Origin: an uncultured Clostridia bacterium
GTDB lineage: Bacteria > Bacillota > Clostridia > Christensenellales > Aristaeellaceae
NCBI GenBank assembly: GCA_904420265.1
Contig: CAJFUU010000264.1
Span: 1 to 10,575, forward strand
Direction: 5' to 3'
DNA length: 10,575 nt
Shown here: piece by piece, positions 1 through 6,482 of the stretch
Numbering within the stretch: position 1 is the stretch's first letter
Layout of the letters: each line of letters opens with the position of its first letter
The notes under the pieces: generated by a model
The model's input: the letters and a program-made list of their open reading frames with translations, nothing else
Database searches by the model: none
What the model was told of the DNA's origin: nothing
Position numbers and translations under genes: made by a program

Positions 1-855
1 CCCTTCATGACCGAGACGATGTATCAGAACCTGGTGGCAAACAACATCCCCGGCGCGAAGGAGTCTGTGCACCTGACGGATTTCCCGAAGGCGGATCTGT
101 CGCTGGTGGATGAAACGCTGGAGAGAGACATGGAGGCCGTCATTGCCGCCGTGCAGCTCGGCCGTGCCTGCCGCAGCGCCGCCAATATGAAGGTGCGCCA
201 GCCCGCGCGCGTGCTCTACGTCAAGGGCGCGAAGCTGCCGGAGGCGATGGCCGCGTTGATCGCCGACGAGTTGAACGTCAAAAGCGTGGAATTTGTGGAC
301 GATGCCCGCGCCTTTACTACCTATAAGATCAAGCCGCAGCTGCGCACCCTCGGCCCGCGCTATGGCAAGCTGCTGGGCAAAATCGGCGCCTATCTTTCTC
401 AGGCCGACGGCAACGACGTGGTGGACGCCTTTGACCGCGGCGAAAAGCTCTGCTTTGAGATTGACGGCACGCCGGTGGAGCTTGCCCGCGAGGATACGCT
501 CATCGAGCCGATGCAAAAGAGCGGCTTTATGGCCGAGAGCGAGGGCGATATGACCGTAGTGCTGGATACCAACCTCACCCCCGAACTGATTGAAGAAGGC
601 TTTGTGCGCGAGGTGATCTCCAAGATCCAGACCATGCGCAAGGAGGCGGGTTACGAAGTGACCGACCGCATTGCCGTGACCTATGCGGCCGGCGAAAAAC
701 TCGCCGCCATCATCCAGCGCGGCGCAAAAGACATCTGCGGCGCGGTATTGGCCGAAGCGCTGGAGATGGCCGCGCCGGCGGCGGACGCCTACGTCAAGGA
801 GTGGAACATCAACGGCGAACAGGCCACGCTTTCCACGCGAAAGGTTACCGCGTAA
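1..855 (+). CDS. ileS: Isoleucyl-tRNA synthetase, C-terminal part (5' end outside window)
   Basis: Charges tRNA-Ile with isoleucine in the cytoplasm. The reading frame is open from base 1 (P-F-M-T-E-T-M-Y-Q-N-L-V), a typical start of the class I anticodon-binding helical domain, so 284 residues of a protein usually near 1,000 are present. The segment with LGPRYGKLLGKI (about residues 117-128) and the later FVREVISKIQTMRKEAGYEVTDRI-like stretch (about 203-226) match the C-terminal region of type 2 IleS enzymes (DUF5915-like region). No CxxC zinc finger is seen at the C terminus, unlike type 1 bacterial IleS. The gene ends with TAA followed 20 nt later by a strong terminator, so it is the last gene of its transcript. 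The family is certain; the type 2 assignment is an inference from the C-terminal part only. Confidence 0.93.
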   Translation, partial: PFMTETMYQNLVANNIPGAKESVHLTDFPKADLSLVDETLERDMEAVIAAVQLGRACRSAANMKVRQPARVLYVKGAKLPEAMAALIADELNVKSVEFVDDARAFTTYKIKPQLRTLGPRYGKLLGKIGAYLSQADGNDVVDAFDRGEKLCFEIDGTPVELAREDTLIEPMQKSGFMAESEGDMTVVLDTNLTPELIEEGFVREVISKIQTMRKEAGYEVTDRIAVTYAAGEKLAAIIQRGAKDICGAVLAEALEMAAPAADAYVKEWNINGEQATLSTRKVTA

Positions 856-875
856 ATCCGCGCGTAATGTTTCCG

Positions 876-912
876 CGCGCTCCGCGTCTTTTTCGGCGCG
901 GAGCGCGTTTTT
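876..912 (+). terminator. Rho-independent terminator of ileS
   Basis: An 11-bp perfect GC-rich stem (CGCGCTCCGCG at 876-886 with CGCGGAGCGCG at 897-907), a 10-nt loop and a run of five T (908-912). It lies directly after the ileS stop and ahead of the next promoter. Confidence 0.92.
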
Positions 913-925
913 GCCGGTTTTTCCC

Positions 926-954
926 TTGACTTTACGGCTTTGAAACGTTATGAT
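926..954 (+). promoter_or_regulatory. Sigma-A promoter of the deacetylase gene pair
   Basis: The -35 box TTGACT (926-931) and -10 box TATGAT (949-954) are separated by exactly 17 nt, each one base from consensus. It lies between the ileS terminator and the first deacetylase gene. The predicted leader is about 45-50 nt. Confidence 0.85.
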
Positions 955-1008
955 GGAATGGGTAAAAACTCGGTTTATCCGTTTGAATAGCGTTGCCTGG
1001 AGGAATCT

Positions 1009-2367
1009 ATGCCCGTCAACAACAGAAACAATGCCCGGAACCGCAAAAGCCCGGCGCGAACCTACGCGCGTCCCGGAGAGAGGCGCAAGAATTCGCCCCT
1101 GCCGCTCATTGTCATTGCCGCCTGCACGCTGCTGGCAATTCTGCTGGCCATTTTCCTGCCGCGTTCCTGCTCGGGAAACGACGGCGCCGTACCCGTCTCC
1201 GCCGTGGTGGTAACGCCTGCGTCCACAGTTCCGGCCGCAACTGGCGTCGCGCAGAGCGCTTCCGTCGCGCCTACCGATACGCCCACGCCGGTGCGCACGG
1301 TGGACCCCTATTTGGTCATCCGGCCGGTGGCGGACGAGGGCTATTTGCCCATCTTTGAAAAGGCCAATATCCGCGAAAACCAAATCTGCATCACCGTGGA
1401 CGACTGCTTCCAGGGGGACAATCTCAACGCCATACTGGACTTGTGCGAGGCCTACGGCGCGAAGATCACCATTTTCCCCATCGGCAAAAACACCGTGCGC
1501 GAAAGCCTGTACGAGCCTTTGCGCCGCGCCTATGAAATGGGCATGGAATTTGAAAACCATTCCTACAACCATTCCGCCTTCTACCGCCTCAGCGCCGAGG
1601 ATATGGCCGCGGAAATTTACAACGCCAACCTCGCCCTCAGTTCGGTGCTGGGCGTGGATTATCAGATGCACTTCATGCGCACCCGCGGCGGCGACAACCG
1701 CTACGACCTGCGCACGCATCAATATCTGGAAAAACTCGGCTATTACGGCATGGCCCACTGGTCGGTGGACGGCAGCAAATCCTCTACCGAACAACTCGCC
1801 AACAGCCTTTCTCCGGGGCAGATTTACCTGTTCCACACGACGGACAGCGATCTGGAGTTGCTCTCTTTCTTCATTCCCTATGCCGCCGCACAGGGCTATG
1901 AAATGCTTACCTTTACCGAAATGTTCGGCTATCCGGACAATGAAGCCACCGAAATTACCACGCCTTTGACCGAGCGCACGCCGCCTGAGCCCGATCCCTA
2001 CGTCTACGAATACAAAACGCTCAGTCAGAGCACCAGCTATATCTGGGATGTGACGCTTTTGCAAGTGCGCCTGTATGAACTGGGCTTTTTGCAGGACACG
2101 CCCGACGGCGTTTACGGCCACAACACCTTCATGGCCGTAGGCTATTTCCAGCTTGCCGCCGGCATAGAGGCCACCGGCGTGGCTACGCCGGAAACGCAGG
2201 AAATCCTTTTCAGCGACGATGCGCCCGCGGCTACCGCCGCCGGAACCGCTTCGCCCACGCCGGCCTCTTCGGCCGGAAACGTCGCCGCCTCGCCCACGCC
2301 GGTGCACACCACCGCGCCGCGCAACACCGGTCCGGAGCCGACCGTGGATTTAACGCTGTTCGACTGA
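1009..2367 (+). CDS. Membrane-anchored polysaccharide deacetylase-like protein with peptidoglycan-binding domain (paralog 1)
   Basis: Probable cell-surface carbohydrate esterase family 4 (CE4) protein, which in this family removes N-acetyl groups from peptidoglycan or another surface glycan; the substrate is inferred. The 452 residues run as follows: basic N terminus (1-30), one membrane helix (about 31-50, L-P-L-I-V-I-A-A-C-T), Thr/Pro/Ala linker (60-98), NodB-like domain (about 124-310), PG_binding_1-type repeat (about 341-402), Ala/Pro linker and a tail ending PEPTVDLTLFD. CE4 motifs visible are TVDDC (D131, D132), HSYNH (H184, H188), RTRGG (R224) and LFHTT (H276). Motif 1 has Cys where Gly is usual, and motif 3 lacks the usual Pro. 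The start has GGAGG (999-1003) 5 nt upstream. The gene is first of a tandem pair with no terminator seen before the second. Confidence 0.85.
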   Translation: MPVNNRNNARNRKSPARTYARPGERRKNSPLPLIVIAACTLLAILLAIFLPRSCSGNDGAVPVSAVVVTPASTVPAATGVAQSASVAPTDTPTPVRTVDPYLVIRPVADEGYLPIFEKANIRENQICITVDDCFQGDNLNAILDLCEAYGAKITIFPIGKNTVRESLYEPLRRAYEMGMEFENHSYNHSAFYRLSAEDMAAEIYNANLALSSVLGVDYQMHFMRTRGGDNRYDLRTHQYLEKLGYYGMAHWSVDGSKSSTEQLANSLSPGQIYLFHTTDSDLELLSFFIPYAAAQGYEMLTFTEMFGYPDNEATEITTPLTERTPPEPDPYVYEYKTLSQSTSYIWDVTLLQVRLYELGFLQDTPDGVYGHNTFMAVGYFQLAAGIEATGVATPETQEILFSDDAPAATAAGTASPTPASSAGNVAASPTPVHTTAPRNTGPEPTVDLTLFD

Positions 2368-2453
2368 CCGGACGGCAACCGCGCGGGTACGACGCGCGTC
2401 CAATATTTACCGCATGCTCCGGATGATGAGGGACAGGGGAGGAAAACACGGCT

Positions 2454-3854
2454 ATGGACGCAAGAAACAAAGGAAAAAAACCGGTCGCGCGCATGGCGCG
2501 TCCCGGCGCGCGCAGGCGCAGAAATTCGCCGCTGCCGCTCATTGTCATCGCCGCCTGCACGCTGCTGGTCATTCTGCTGGCCATCTTCTTGCCGCGCGCC
2601 TGTTCGGGGCGCGATGGTTCTGTGCCCGCGGCCGCGCCTGTATCCAGCGTCACGCCTGCGCCGTCGCCTTCGCACACGCCCGCCCCCGAAGCGTCGCCGG
2701 CCGGCGAGGCCGCCGCGCCGCCGGAAGAGGCCGCTTCGCCGGATGCGCCCGCCGCCACCAGCGAAACCCTTGGCGACGATTCTTACACGCAGGATGAAGT
2801 TGTCGGCGCGCGCCCCACGGCCATGCCCGGCGGCTATCTGCCCATTTTTTCCAAAGCGCAAACTAGCGAAAAGATTATCGCCATCACCGTGGACGACTGC
2901 AACCAGACCCAAAACCTGCGCCAGATTGTGCAGTGCGCCATCGACAACGGCGGCAAGCTGACCATATTGCCCATCGGCGAAAACCTCATGCAGAGCGAAA
3001 ACCTGCGCGAAGTGGTTCGTTACGCCTACGAAAACGGCATGGAATTTGAAAACCACACCTACAGCCATCCCGCCTTCTACCGCATGAGCGCGGAGGATAT
3101 GGCCGCGGAAATCTACAACGCCAACCGCGTGTTGAGCATGACGTTGGGCGTCAATTACCAAATGCACTTCATGCGCACCCGCGGTGGCGACAACCGGCGC
3201 GACCTGCGCACGCACCAGTACATCGCCAAGCTCGGCTATTACGGCATGGCGCACTGGACGATGAGCGGCTCCAGTTCCAGCATCCCCACGCTGCACGATA
3301 CGCTCGCGCCGGGCAATATCTACCTGTTCCACACCACGGACAACGACCTGTACAAGCTGTTGGACTTCATCCCCTACGCCACCGAGCAGGGGTACCGCCT
3401 GGTCACGCTCAACGAAATGTTCGGCTATCCCGAAAATGAAGTGACGGAAATTACCACGCCTCTGACCGAACTGGAAGTGCCCGCTCCCGACCCCTATGTT
3501 TACGAATACAAGCTGCTCAACGAGGACAGCATCAACAACTATGTCTGGGACGTGTATCTCGTACAGCAGCGGCTGGTCGAATTGGGCTGGCTCAACGACA
3601 CGGCCGACGGCGTCTACGGCAAGGGCACGACCGCCGCGGTGCGCAATTTCCAAAACGCCGTGGGCATCCAGGCCAGCGGCGACGCCACGCCGCAGACACA
3701 GCGGGCGCTGTTCAGCGAAAGCGCCCCCTATACGCAAGACGGCAAAACGCCCATCAAACCCCTGATTACCCACGACCCCAGCGTGCCCTTGCGCACCACC
3801 GCCCCGCGCGATATTGCGCCGGAACCGACGGTGGATTTAACGCTGTTTGACTAG
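2454..3854 (+). CDS. Membrane-anchored polysaccharide deacetylase-like protein with peptidoglycan-binding domain (paralog 2)
   Basis: Tandem paralog of the preceding gene with the same build. It has a basic N terminus, a membrane helix (about 27-47), a longer Pro/Ala/Glu linker (58-125), a NodB-like CE4 domain (about 138-326), a peptidoglycan-binding repeat (about 362-421) and the tail TTAPR...PEPTVDLTLFD. Motifs are TVDDC (D147, D148), HTYSH (H201, H205), RTRGG (R241) and LFHTT (H293). Its segment GMAHWTMSG differs from GMAHWSVDG in paralog 1, so the acidic residue there is lost and specificity may differ. The start is supported by AGGGGAGG (2435-2442) 11 nt upstream. The 86-nt gap after paralog 1 has no terminator but contains a 10-bp palindrome GACGCGCGTC (2391-2400), so co-transcription is likely. 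Nucleotide identity is highest in the membrane helix and the last codons, as expected for a gene duplication. Confidence 0.85.
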   Translation: MDARNKGKKPVARMARPGARRRRNSPLPLIVIAACTLLVILLAIFLPRACSGRDGSVPAAAPVSSVTPAPSPSHTPAPEASPAGEAAAPPEEAASPDAPAATSETLGDDSYTQDEVVGARPTAMPGGYLPIFSKAQTSEKIIAITVDDCNQTQNLRQIVQCAIDNGGKLTILPIGENLMQSENLREVVRYAYENGMEFENHTYSHPAFYRMSAEDMAAEIYNANRVLSMTLGVNYQMHFMRTRGGDNRRDLRTHQYIAKLGYYGMAHWTMSGSSSSIPTLHDTLAPGNIYLFHTTDNDLYKLLDFIPYATEQGYRLVTLNEMFGYPENEVTEITTPLTELEVPAPDPYVYEYKLLNEDSINNYVWDVYLVQQRLVELGWLNDTADGVYGKGTTAAVRNFQNAVGIQASGDATPQTQRALFSESAPYTQDGKTPIKPLITHDPSVPLRTTAPRDIAPEPTVDLTLFD

Positions 3855-3866
3855 CGTGCGCTTGAA

Positions 3867-3983
3867 GGGGGAAAATCCGCAATTGCGAGGGGATTCTCCC
3901 TCCGTTTCAGCGAAGAATCGCTTCGCGGCGCTACGTCAGGAGGCATCGCCAGAATGGCGCAAGAGATGCCGAAATGGCATTTT
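3867..3983. repeat. Cluster of inverted repeats downstream of paralog 2
   Basis: Four potential hairpins follow the stop codon. The first is 3867-3902: a 12-bp stem with one A/C mismatch and one G-T pair, carrying a palindrome CGCAATTGCG (3878-3887) that starts in its left arm. The others are GCGAAG/CTTCGC (3910-3926), GGCATC/GATGCC with inner GCCA/TGGC (3942-3970), and ATGCC/GGCAT (3966-3980) followed by TTTC. The last two share 3966-3970 and exclude each other. The last is a weak terminator candidate for the deacetylase transcript. Confidence 0.5.
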
Positions 3984-4111
3984 CAGAAATTTTCAAACAC
4001 GCTTTGGCTACGCGCAAATCATGGCTGAGCCGGTGGTTTGACGAAGCCCTGTCAGGGCACGATCCCGGCAGCGTTTGCGCGCTCTGAATAGCCGGCGCGT
4101 GTACCGGTTCC

Positions 4112-4146
4112 CCGGATGCTGCCAAACGCAGCCGCCCGGCCTTTTT
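4112..4146 (+). terminator. Candidate rho-independent terminator
   Basis: CCGG (4112-4115) and GCTGC (4118-4122) pair with GCAGC (4128-4132) and CCGG (4136-4139) around a CAAAC loop, followed by CC and five T (4142-4146). It would stop transcripts from the deacetylase pair, 258 nt past the stop codon. An upstream segment (GGCAGC at 4067-4072) can compete for the GCTGCC arm. Confidence 0.45.
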
Positions 4147-4224
4147 GCGTTGGCTCTTGGCTACGCGCTTCCTTTTTTACCAACAAGCGATTCATCAAAA
4201 TTTTTTGTCCATAAAGAACATATT

Positions 4225-4254
4225 TTTGAAAAGAGAGGGGCTTCAACCCCCTCT
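4225..4254 (-). terminator. Candidate terminator hairpin, minus strand
   Basis: AGAGGGG (4234-4240) and CCCCTCT (4248-4254) form a 7-bp perfect stem, extendable by a G-T pair, with a 7-nt loop. Read on the minus strand it is followed by CTTTTC, a short T run. On the plus strand only CTTGATT follows, so the minus direction is preferred. It lies at the minus-strand 3' end of the hairpin chain at 4271-4432. Confidence 0.4.
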
Positions 4255-4270
4255 TGATTGCCATAAAGCA

Positions 4271-4432
4271 CAGAAACGGGAAGCCGTCAAGGGCGCCGCA
4301 GGCAAGGCGAAGCCAGCATCTTGATGTCTTCCCGGTTCTGCACTGCCAGCAGGGTGAAAGCCCACTGGATCGTCCCCCTCGAAGAGGGCACGGCTGCCGG
4401 CAGGCAGTACCGCCGCCGGCCTGCCGGCGGTA
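4271..4432. other. Chain of four adjacent hairpins, candidate structured RNA
   Basis: Successive foldable units cover this stretch almost without gaps. Unit 1 (4271-4340): CAGAAACGGGAAG pairs with CTTCCCGGTTCTG (12 of 13), then GTCAAG with CTTGAT, then CGCC with GGCG. Unit 2 (4346-4368): CCAG/CTGG and GGG/CCC around TGAAAG. Unit 3 (4371-4392): CGT/ACG and CCCTC/GAGGG around GAA. Unit 4 (4396-4432): GCCGGCAGGC with GCCTGCCGGC, or alternatively TACCGCCG with CGGCGGTA. No RNA family is recognised. The minus strand is weakly favoured because a terminator-like hairpin follows on that strand. No clear promoter was found on either side. Confidence 0.4.
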
Positions 4433-4676
4433 TGCAAGCGCGCCCTTAGGAGACTTCTCCCAAAGGAAAGGCCTGCGTCTTTGAATGACCTCTCTACAAA
4501 GCCTCTACAGCCCCTTCCCATCCTTTTGGCTTTCTCAACTTCTTTGCCTGCCTGTAAAGAAAACCGGCGGCGACGCATGGCGTACCAGCTTGGCGGCGGC
4601 ATAAAGTCTGTAAGGCGTTTATATGCCGATAGCGCCAAATGCGAACCATGGCCCGGCAAGGGATTTCTCCGCTTTT

Positions 4677-4713
4677 CGGGAATATGCTCCTTCGGTCCCC
4701 ATGAATATTCCCG
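4677..4713. repeat. Inverted repeat with 9-bp arms
   Basis: CGGGAATAT (4677-4685) and ATATTCCCG (4705-4713) are perfect reverse complements around a 19-nt loop. No T run follows on either strand and no function is assigned. Confidence 0.45.
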
Positions 4714-5006
4714 GAATGGCGTATCAGGCGCGCATATTCGTGAACCGCTGTCCGGCGGTGTGGGCTCGGCTTGTGGCGAAAACCTTCGCCGTTTTGCGCC
4801 CGCTCTAAGGGCAGACCGCCGGAACAGCCCTCTCCTTTGGGCTTCAAAAAGTTTTATATATAGAGCGCCGGGGCCAAACGCTGTGTATACATACAAGCGG
4901 AAAGGTTAGGGGCGCTTCATTTTCTTCCTGGTGCGCGCGCAGCAAAACACCAATAAACGCATATAGAGCAACCCTCCAGCCATTGGTACAGCAAAACCAC
5001 AGTGCC

Positions 5007-5035
5007 TTGCGGCAACTTTCAATGTGTGCGATACT
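5007..5035 (+). promoter_or_regulatory. Weak candidate promoter of the small AT-rich gene
   Basis: TTGCGG (5007-5012) and GATACT (5030-5035) are spaced by 17 nt, but match consensus at only 3 and 4 of 6 positions. The position, about 35 nt before the start codon, is suitable. Confidence 0.3.
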
Positions 5036-5070
5036 TTAGACCGATAAAGTCAAATTTACTGGAGGACAAT

Positions 5071-5415
5071 ATGATTTTATATAGACCCATTGGCACAAAA
5101 GAGCTAAATTTCATTCGGGAAACCGGCTACCGTGCGTTTCCGCCCAGGCTACCGGAACAGCCTGTCTATTATCCGGTTCTAAACGAACGGTACGCCATGG
5201 AAATCGCTTCTAAATGGAATGTAAAATACAATGATGACCATAAGGGCTATGTAACACAATTTGAGGTTGATGATGCCTATTGCGCACAATTTGAAGTTCA
5301 TTGTGTTGGGGCCTGTTATCATAACGAACTGTGGATTCCAGCAGAGAAGTTGGAAGAGTTCAACGCGCATATTGTTGGGAAAATAAACGTTATAAGCGAA
5401 TTTTCGAATGACTGA
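5071..5415 (+). CDS. Small conserved protein of unknown function (LYRP...FPPRLPEQP type)
   Basis: A 114-residue soluble protein beginning M-I-L-Y-R-P-I-G. The frame continues upstream to a GTG at 5002, but ATG 5071 is chosen because GGAGG (5061-5065) lies 5 nt before it and the LYRPIG start fits. The pattern LYRP-G--EL--I (residues 3-15), FPPRLPEQP (22-30), YYPVLNERYA (31-40), ELWIPAE (around 90) and EEFNAHIVG resembles a bacterial protein family I recall only as hypothetical. Some members carry the uncertain label ADP-ribosylation/crystallin J1; no catalytic function is claimed. No signal peptide or membrane helix is seen. By hand count the gene is about 42% GC, clearly lower than its neighbours, and it stands alone in a gene-poor stretch, suggesting horizontal transfer. 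Reality of the gene is likely; function is unknown. Confidence 0.75.
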   Translation: MILYRPIGTKELNFIRETGYRAFPPRLPEQPVYYPVLNERYAMEIASKWNVKYNDDHKGYVTQFEVDDAYCAQFEVHCVGACYHNELWIPAEKLEEFNAHIVGKINVISEFSND

Positions 5416-5478
5416 CTCCCGTTTGTCTGAGCGTTGCGTAAGAAGGGCATGACCCGTCGCATACGCGTCTTCTTCCCT

Positions 5479-5535
5479 CTGCCGGCTGCCGCTTTGCCGC
5501 AAACGGACCGCCGGCCGATGGAATGCGGCAGGCAG
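5479..5535. repeat. Inverted repeat in the 5416-5635 intergenic stretch
   Basis: CTGCC (5479-5483) and TGCCGC (5487-5492) pair with GCGGCA (5525-5530) and GGCAG (5531-5535), leaving a 3-nt bulge. The 220-nt gap between the small AT-rich gene and the minus-strand terminator holds no convincing gene. Its right arm contains CGGCAGGCAGT, also present at 4398-4408. Confidence 0.35.
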
Positions 5536-5635
5536 TGCAAATCACCCATTATATAGCGCATCCCGGAAAAGGTTGCCGTTTTACGCGTCGCTATACGTTC
5601 CCCGGAATCCCCGTCCCAAGCGGGGAGCAATATGC

Positions 5636-5668
5636 AAAAACGCCGCCCCGCATGTTCGCGAGACGGCG
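5636..5668 (-). terminator. Rho-independent terminator of the secreted-protein gene
   Basis: On the minus strand an 11-bp stem (positions 5668-5658 with 5651-5641, two G-U pairs) has a 6-nt loop, followed by TTTTT (5640-5636). It begins 15 nt past the TAG stop. Confidence 0.88.
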
Positions 5669-5683
5669 CTTTCTCTGCCGCGC

Positions 5684-6451
5684 CTATTCTGGCAGCGCCG
5701 CCGCCGGAACCAGTCCGCCGGCGTTGGTGCGGATAGCGAGCAGCGCGCCGATATTGCCGCTAAGCGAAAGATTGTACCATTTTTCCCCATAGCGGGCGGC
5801 CCACATGCACTGGTACCATTCCTCGCCGCCCATGTTCAGACGGACGGCTATGTCCGCCACCTCGTCGCAGCCGTAGCTCGTCATCTGCCGGGCAATGGTT
5901 TCCTGATTGATTTGCGAAGCATAGTTGTCGTTCAGCGCCGCAGGGTCGGCGAACCCGACAATCTCCATCCCCGCCAGAGCATCGGCGAACGTCGAGGCGG
6001 ACATCGCGGAGAGGAAGGCGTCCGCCCCGCCCGCTTCGTTCAGCCTCAGCGCGTCGCCGGTAAATTCGCCGTACTCCTCCGGCCAGGAATAGTATAGATA
6101 CTGCATATACAACTGATCCGCAAGGCCGGCGTAGCGCCGGCTTATGGCGATCTCGCGCGCATAGGCGTTGCTGAGGGGCACGCCTTCCTGGTCGTCGGGC
6201 ACAAACGCCCCCATGCGCGTCAGATATGTCTGCGCGTCGACGTTGTCCACATAGGTTTCAATGGCAAAGGTCGAAAGCATGCCCTGCACGTCGCCTTCCT
6301 GCATCGCCTCCAGGTAGGCCGTCACAGCTTCCTCCGGGCTGTCGAAGCCGGAGCCTTCAAAAGCGTGCGCGGAGCCGTCCGCCGCTTCCTCGCCCAGCGC
6401 CGGCGCCGCCGCCAACAACAGCGCCAGCAGGCAGACAAGCAATTTCTTCAT
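5684..6451 (-). CDS. Secreted protein of unknown function
   Basis: A 255-residue exported protein. The N terminus M-K-K-L-L-V-C-L-L-A followed by an L/A-rich core and A-P-A-L-G-E-E is a standard signal peptide, with likely cleavage after G20. The frame extends 19 codons upstream, but the start at 6451 is fixed by AGGAGG (6464-6459) 7 nt before it and by the signal peptide. The mature part opens with FDSPEEAVTAYLEAMQEGD (36-54), a pattern common at the start of small NTF2-like or DUF4878-like extracytoplasmic domains. The rest is acidic with many Tyr and Trp, and ends W-Y-N-L-S-L-S-G. No catalytic motif or lipobox was found (Cys7 lies inside the signal core). It is monocistronic, with its own promoter and terminator. 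The family is not recognised with certainty. Confidence 0.85.
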   Translation of the reverse strand: MKKLLVCLLALLLAAAPALGEEAADGSAHAFEGSGFDSPEEAVTAYLEAMQEGDVQGMLSTFAIETYVDNVDAQTYLTRMGAFVPDDQEGVPLSNAYAREIAISRRYAGLADQLYMQYLYYSWPEEYGEFTGDALRLNEAGGADAFLSAMSASTFADALAGMEIVGFADPAALNDNYASQINQETIARQMTSYGCDEVADIAVRLNMGGEEWYQCMWAARYGEKWYNLSLSGNIGALLAIRTNAGGLVPAAALPE

Positions 6452-6482
6452 GTTCTTTCCTCCTCTTTCTTGTCCTGCCGCC

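Larger units (their letters stand above)
3855..5070. other. 1.2-kb gene-free, hairpin-rich stretch
   Basis: No open frame here has a recognisable family, a ribosome binding site and protein-like composition together. The longest minus-strand frame (4243-4896) gives an Arg/Pro/Gly-rich composite that looks like translated non-coding DNA. The stretch instead holds many inverted repeats: 3867-3902, 3910-3926, 3942-3970, 4046-4058, 4112-4139, 4234-4254, 4271-4432 and 4677-4713. It could be a dispersed intergenic repeat, a structured RNA locus, or remains of a decayed element. Confidence 0.6.

Noticed and set aside
2142..3773. 543-codon minus-strand open frame across paralog 2
   Set aside because: It is antisense to a gene with clear CE4 and peptidoglycan-binding motifs, has Arg/Gly/Val-rich composition and no family resemblance; long antisense frames are common in GC-rich genes.
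4346..4368. Resemblance of GGGTGAAAGCCC to conserved bits of group II introns
   Set aside because: No intron 5' GTGCG start, no domain V match and no reverse transcriptase frame nearby; a short hairpin alone is not enough.
4243..4896. 217-codon minus-strand frame in the hairpin-rich stretch
   Set aside because: No family signature, poor composition, ends inside a hairpin, and has no convincing ribosome binding site. The inverted repeats explain the sequence better.
4481..4909. 142-codon plus-strand frame in the same stretch
   Set aside because: No recognisable domain or start signal, and it overlaps another equally unconvincing frame on the other strand.
3855..5070. Search for tRNA genes, CRISPR repeats or an insertion sequence
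   Set aside because: No cloverleaf with a T-loop GTTCGA, no regularly spaced identical repeats, and no transposase-like frame was found.
5002..5070. Upstream GTG start for the small AT-rich gene
   Set aside because: It would place the strong GGAGG at 5061-5065 inside the gene and add 23 residues unlike the family start.
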